Below the pieces are notes generated by a model. The model was not told the origin of the DNA. It ran no database searches and saw nothing but the letters and a program-made list of their open reading frames with translations. The position numbers were made by a program, and so were the translations under genes. A DNA stretch of 64,000 nt from NCBI GenBank assembly GCA_035235625.1, contig CP141146.1:3156501-3220500 (forward strand). The letters run 5' to 3'. The stretch is from Saururus chinensis (lineage: Eukaryota > Streptophyta > Magnoliopsida > Piperales > Saururaceae). This document shows positions 60,400-64,000 of this stretch, piece after piece; the first letter of the stretch is position 1; each line of letters begins with the position of its first letter.

Positions 60400-61488
60400 G
60401 AACATAAAGAACATCATGAATGCGTTTAGAATCACATCTTTTTGTTTAAATAGATATGATTCATTGGACCTCAACTTCTAGCATTTTTTCATCTCCAAGC
60501 TTACTTGAGAGTTGCTATTTTGTTCAAACTTTACAAAACTTTCCCGGTTACCTGTTATGTGGTTACTACAATCATTATCCAATTACCAAACATAGTTTAT
60601 TTCTTCTTAAGTGTTAATGCAAGAGTAGAATAAGTGACTTTGTTTTTCTTCATCATTTTTGGTGAAATGTACTTGGTCCTTGTTTTGAATTTACAATTCT
60701 TTAAAACATGGGTGTGGTGTTTGCATCTAAAATAACAATCATCTGCAATATGATTTATTTTCTTGCAAATGAAATAACCATTATTTTATTTTTTATATTT
60801 CCCTCTTCTATAAGCATTGCATCTTCTATAGCCTTTTCAATTTCTTTTGTTTCCCTTTCCTCTACCTTGAAATAAATTGTTTTGAAAATTTTGGTTTCCT
60901 CCATCTTCCTTTTTCTCCTTGAAAATCATTTTGGATTGAAAAACTTGTTCCCTAGAGGAAGGAGTAAAGTTCTTCATTCTTGTTTCACGAGTTTTAAGAG
61001 AACTCGTCAACTCGTGCATACTCAATTTTGATATATCTCTTGTCTTTTCAATAGCGGCCACAACACGCTCAAAATTGGCTAGCACTTCTTAAAACTTGTT
61101 GCACAATCTTTTTATCTGGAATACTATCTTCGTATCTTCTAATTTGATTAGTAATTGTAGCAACTCTAGAATTGAAATCTTAAACATTCTCACTATCTTT
61201 CATTGCCAAATTATTAAAATATCTCCATAAAGTTTAAAGCTTAATAAAAATTACCTCTTCGATTCCATAAAATTCATTCTTCAAGATTTCTCATGCTTCT
61301 TTAAATCTTGTGGAAGCTATGATTTTTTGAAAAATTATTTTGTTCACTGCTTGTTGTATGTAAAATAAGGATTTTGTATCTTGCTTCATGTTCTCTTTAT
61401 ACGTTTTTTTCTTTTCATCAATTTAAGTGGCTAGATCTTCTCTATTTTGTAGTTGTTCAAAAGCTTCTTTAAAATAAATTTGTTGGAA
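60400..61488 (-). pseudogene. Copia gag-protease relic (Copia-3)
   Basis: Minus-strand reading from 61488: a UBN2-type gag with FKEA.EILKNEFYG and SRVATITNQIRRYEDSIPDK, then an open stretch 61085-60837 (MLANFERVVAAIEKTRDISKL). A zinc-knuckle-like segment follows (INHIADDCYF, about 60740) and then the protease-region motif DNDCSNHITG near 60570, where family members read DSGCSNH. Stops and frameshifts are scattered throughout. Integrase and RT are missing, so the element is truncated on its 3' side. Confidence 0.75.
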
Positions 61489-61760
61489 TAGATTGAAATA
61501 GAGAAGGAAAAAATAAAGACATTAAGTTTATGATATAAAAAGGCTTTTTACTATTTGGAAGATGAGCCACGAAAGGGAAGAGAAGACTTTGTTCCACTGT
61601 TTTTCGTTTTTACTTTCGTATTTACTTTCGTTTTATTATAGCGGACCGAAAACCCCAAAACAATGGGCTACAGGAAAGAAGATATTACAATTTCTAAAGC
61701 CCTATAAAAGTCATAAAAATTATAAGTTATACCCTTGTATTTTAACACTACCTCCCGGAT
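61489..61760 (-). repeat. LTR remnant adjoining Copia-3 gag
   Basis: Starts TGTTGGAATAGATTG where a 5' LTR terminus would be expected for the minus-strand gag to its left; the primer site between them is no longer recognisable. The first 110 bp match 52557-52700. The far end is not defined. Confidence 0.5.
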
Positions 61761-63730
61761 GTTTCTAGCTAGCCTTTTGTTGTTGCTAATCTTGTGTGCT
61801 GCAAAGCACAACTTCAACACCGAATTAGAAATGGAAGCTACCATTTTATACGCATGGTGGAATCACTCAAAGAAAACCCGAAGCTTAATCAACCAGAAAG
61901 GATAGAAATTTTAAGAATCTACTTACCCCAATTGCAAATTCTCTATATGATTCATGTAATAAAGGAGTTTCCTTCATAGTTTGCCCAACTCCTATAAAAC
62001 TTGTAGCACTATTGAGCACAACACATTGTATTGAATAAAATTCTCTTTCTTTTCCATTCTGCCTCCATTGTCTTCGCCATCTTCTCCTCTTCCCTTCTAT
62101 GCAAGTTTCTGCATATGCAGTTGGGTTGTAATCCACCAACTGCACGGTTGCTCATTGTGTGAGGAATTTGAGTTCCAGGTACACAGCGCTTGGAAATCAT
62201 TTCACCACACTAATTACTACGCCACATATGTGTTTATGCTATCTATCAGCGTTTGTTTGCCTCCTCAAAATGGCCCTTGACATTGAGGTTTGAGGTATGG
62301 TACCCTGGGGAAAAGATGTGTATAGCCTCGCTGGACCCGGTGGCTTTTCGGGCGAGTTATTTCCCAATTAAACTCAGGTTTCACCTGGTTGAACTGGATT
62401 TATGCCCGGCCGGTTTAAAAAAAATAACCGGACCTAGCTACTAATCGGGTCTATTTTTAAAACACTGTCAGTGGAGCTCCTAACATGGTATATAAAGGCC
62501 AATCCTCTATAATATATATTATAGAGGGAATAGAGGATGAAATAATCATAGCAAATGCATATTTACCGGTCATCCTATTTCATGTGGTACGTTGGGCATG
62601 GCCATGTCCATCAAGTTCATACTCGTTGCCCGATTCGGATTGGCTGGGCGGGCACTTTCGACTAGTACGGTTGCCAGATGTATAGGTAAAACGCGTCTAG
62701 CTTTGACAAGAGTTTGAAACCACCTACCTAAATATTCACACATCGTTAGGTAGATGATTGTGTGGTAGGTAGATCACAACAGTGAGTGTGGAACGAAAAT
62801 CTTTCCACCATTTCCGATTCAAGCCCTACTCAAGTTGCCCTGTAAGGATCCCAAGGGATAATAAGGATGGAAAAGCCATATACAACCTATGTGTATCATA
62901 TCTAACTTTTATGTTTACTTTGATTTGTGAATTTTATTAGCCAGAATTTAAAGGCAAGGATTTTTTTTACACAATTATGTAACTAGAACAAGGTTAGAAA
63001 AAGCCATTTCATTCTTTACAAAAATTAAATTTGACCCAACTTGATAAAGTTTTTTTTCAAAATTTATATGCAGTTTTGAATTTCCAAAATAATTAGATGT
63101 TACTAGTATTAATAACAATAATGATAACAACTAATTATGTACATATGCAAATCTGTTGATGAAACTCTAATGAGCCACTATCTTTCATATACTAATAGTG
63201 CATAAAATGACATTAAAATTGCAATAGTACACCTTTCTATTTGCTCGATTTGCAATTTCATGAACACATGAAAGAAGGGTATAAGATCCCTCTTATTTTG
63301 TTAAAATCCCAGGCGTTCCTGACAAAATTCATACTTTGATGCTTGGTACAGATCGATGTGGAGAACTTGGTTCTGTTCTATATCATATTTTCTCCGGAAA
63401 CAGGTACAAGTTTGGTAAGCGGTTCCATGCACGTTTTCTGCCTTGAAGTGAACAGTCCCAATTGAACAGATATTCATATTCCTAATTTATTGCATATTCA
63501 AAATAGAATATCAAAATTACAGAGTTTTAGGTCATTTATTGGATTTCACTTCTAATCTCTAAGAATTCCCTGTCATTACTTTAGTCATGCTTGGTACAGC
63601 AAGAATAACATTGAATACAAAATATTACAGACAAAACATAGATAACAAGATTTTCATTTGAGTATAAAGAAAGTATTGTGTTAGGGGGGAAAAAAGATAA
63701 ACTTGGTTGCATAACAATTGCATCAACTTA
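61761..63730. other. Intergenic, no gene identified
   Basis: Several short open frames on both strands (for example 61794-61979 plus and 61885-62145 minus) with no recognised family. The last several hundred bases are presumably the 3' flank of the U-box gene. Confidence 0.35.
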
Positions 63731-64000
63731 TTACCTTGTGTCATGCATCAATCTCAAGCAATCTCTCAACTCAACAGGAAAGCAAGGGAACTTCGACCAG
63801 GACCTCCCATACAGCTTGATGATCTTCAGGGCCTTATCCTTGGTCGAGGACTGGCCATCCAAATGCAACAACCCCAAAAGCTTCTTCACCGAACCAAACA
63901 TCAACAAATCCTCCAAAATCCGATCTGTCGAATGTAAGCTGCATATCACAAACAATATCTTCACCCCCAGCTTGGTAGCCACCTCTGAAACGCGAAGTAT
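63731..64000 (-). CDS. U-box/ARM-type E3 ligase, C-terminal end (cut by window)
   Basis: Open on the minus strand from the window edge to TAA at 63731-63733, about 89 codons: EVATKLGVKILFVICSLHST, then GSVKKLLGLLHLDGQSSTKD, KALKIIKLYGRSWSKFPCFP and a short tail. This matches the C-terminus of plant U-box (PUB) proteins with ARM repeats, where a Lys-x-Leu-x-Gly-x-x-Trp-x-x-x-Pro-Cys pattern closes the protein. Such ligases often act in defence or stress signalling. The U-box domain itself is outside the window, so the subfamily is not assignable. No disruption is seen in the visible part. Confidence 0.65.
   Translation of the reverse strand: MLRVSEVATKLGVKILFVICSLHSTDRILEDLLMFGSVKKLLGLLHLDGQSSTKDKALKIIKLYGRSWSKFPCFPVELRDCLRLMHDTR

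Overview
The window is nuclear DNA from a flowering plant. The evidence is spliced genes with GT-AG introns, plant-specific families (ALMT channels, tyrosine decarboxylase, a MIP1/RF298-type RING ligase, a U-box protein), plant LTR retrotransposons primed by initiator tRNA-Met, and AT-rich intergenic DNA full of small transposons. I cannot fix the species. Most of the 64 kb is layered repeat sequence, typical of a large repeat-rich genome. There is no sign of bacterial or viral operons, CRISPR arrays or RNA genes.

Layout. 0-6.5 kb: a Ty3/Gypsy gag-protease relic (minus strand) and an unidentified, broken exon-like region (plus strand). 6.7-12.8 kb: a minus-strand tyrosine/aromatic amino-acid decarboxylase pseudogene, split near its 3' end by a Ty1/Copia element (6910-11823) with a recognisable 5-bp target duplication. 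13-16.5 kb: a duplicated non-coding segment, one copy of which carries a 1.54-kb hAT-like element while the other preserves the empty site. 16.8-17.4 kb: the 3' end of a TLDc-domain gene. 17.4-28.8 kb: a tandem duplication holding two apparently intact six-exon ALMT genes (ALMT9-like vacuolar anion channels, minus strand), separated by a 2.8-kb insert. The downstream copy carries a 162-bp TRIM-like retroelement in intron 5. 28.8-32.8 kb: intergenic, with several small MITEs. 32.9-35.4 kb: an intact two-exon RING E3 ligase gene (minus strand). 35.8-62 kb: nested repeats, comprising a second copy of the hAT-like element, four solo LTRs (3.4, 3.9, 1.1 and 3.2 kb), a decayed Copia element on the minus strand whose 5' LTR was hit by one of the solo LTRs, minisatellites, and a Copia gag relic. 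63.7-64 kb: the C-terminal end of a U-box/ARM protein running off the window.

Only three loci look like functional genes within the window: ALMT copy A, ALMT copy B and the RING ligase. The U-box gene is probably real but is cut by the window edge, and the TLDc fragment is uncertain. These genes form no pathway together; they are independent plant genes in a repeat-dense neighbourhood. The useful content is the insertion record: for five insertions the pre-insertion site can be read from a paralogous copy in the window or from the interrupted reading frame. I found no convincing undescribed biological system; the findings are nested-insertion histories and a few unexplained sequences.
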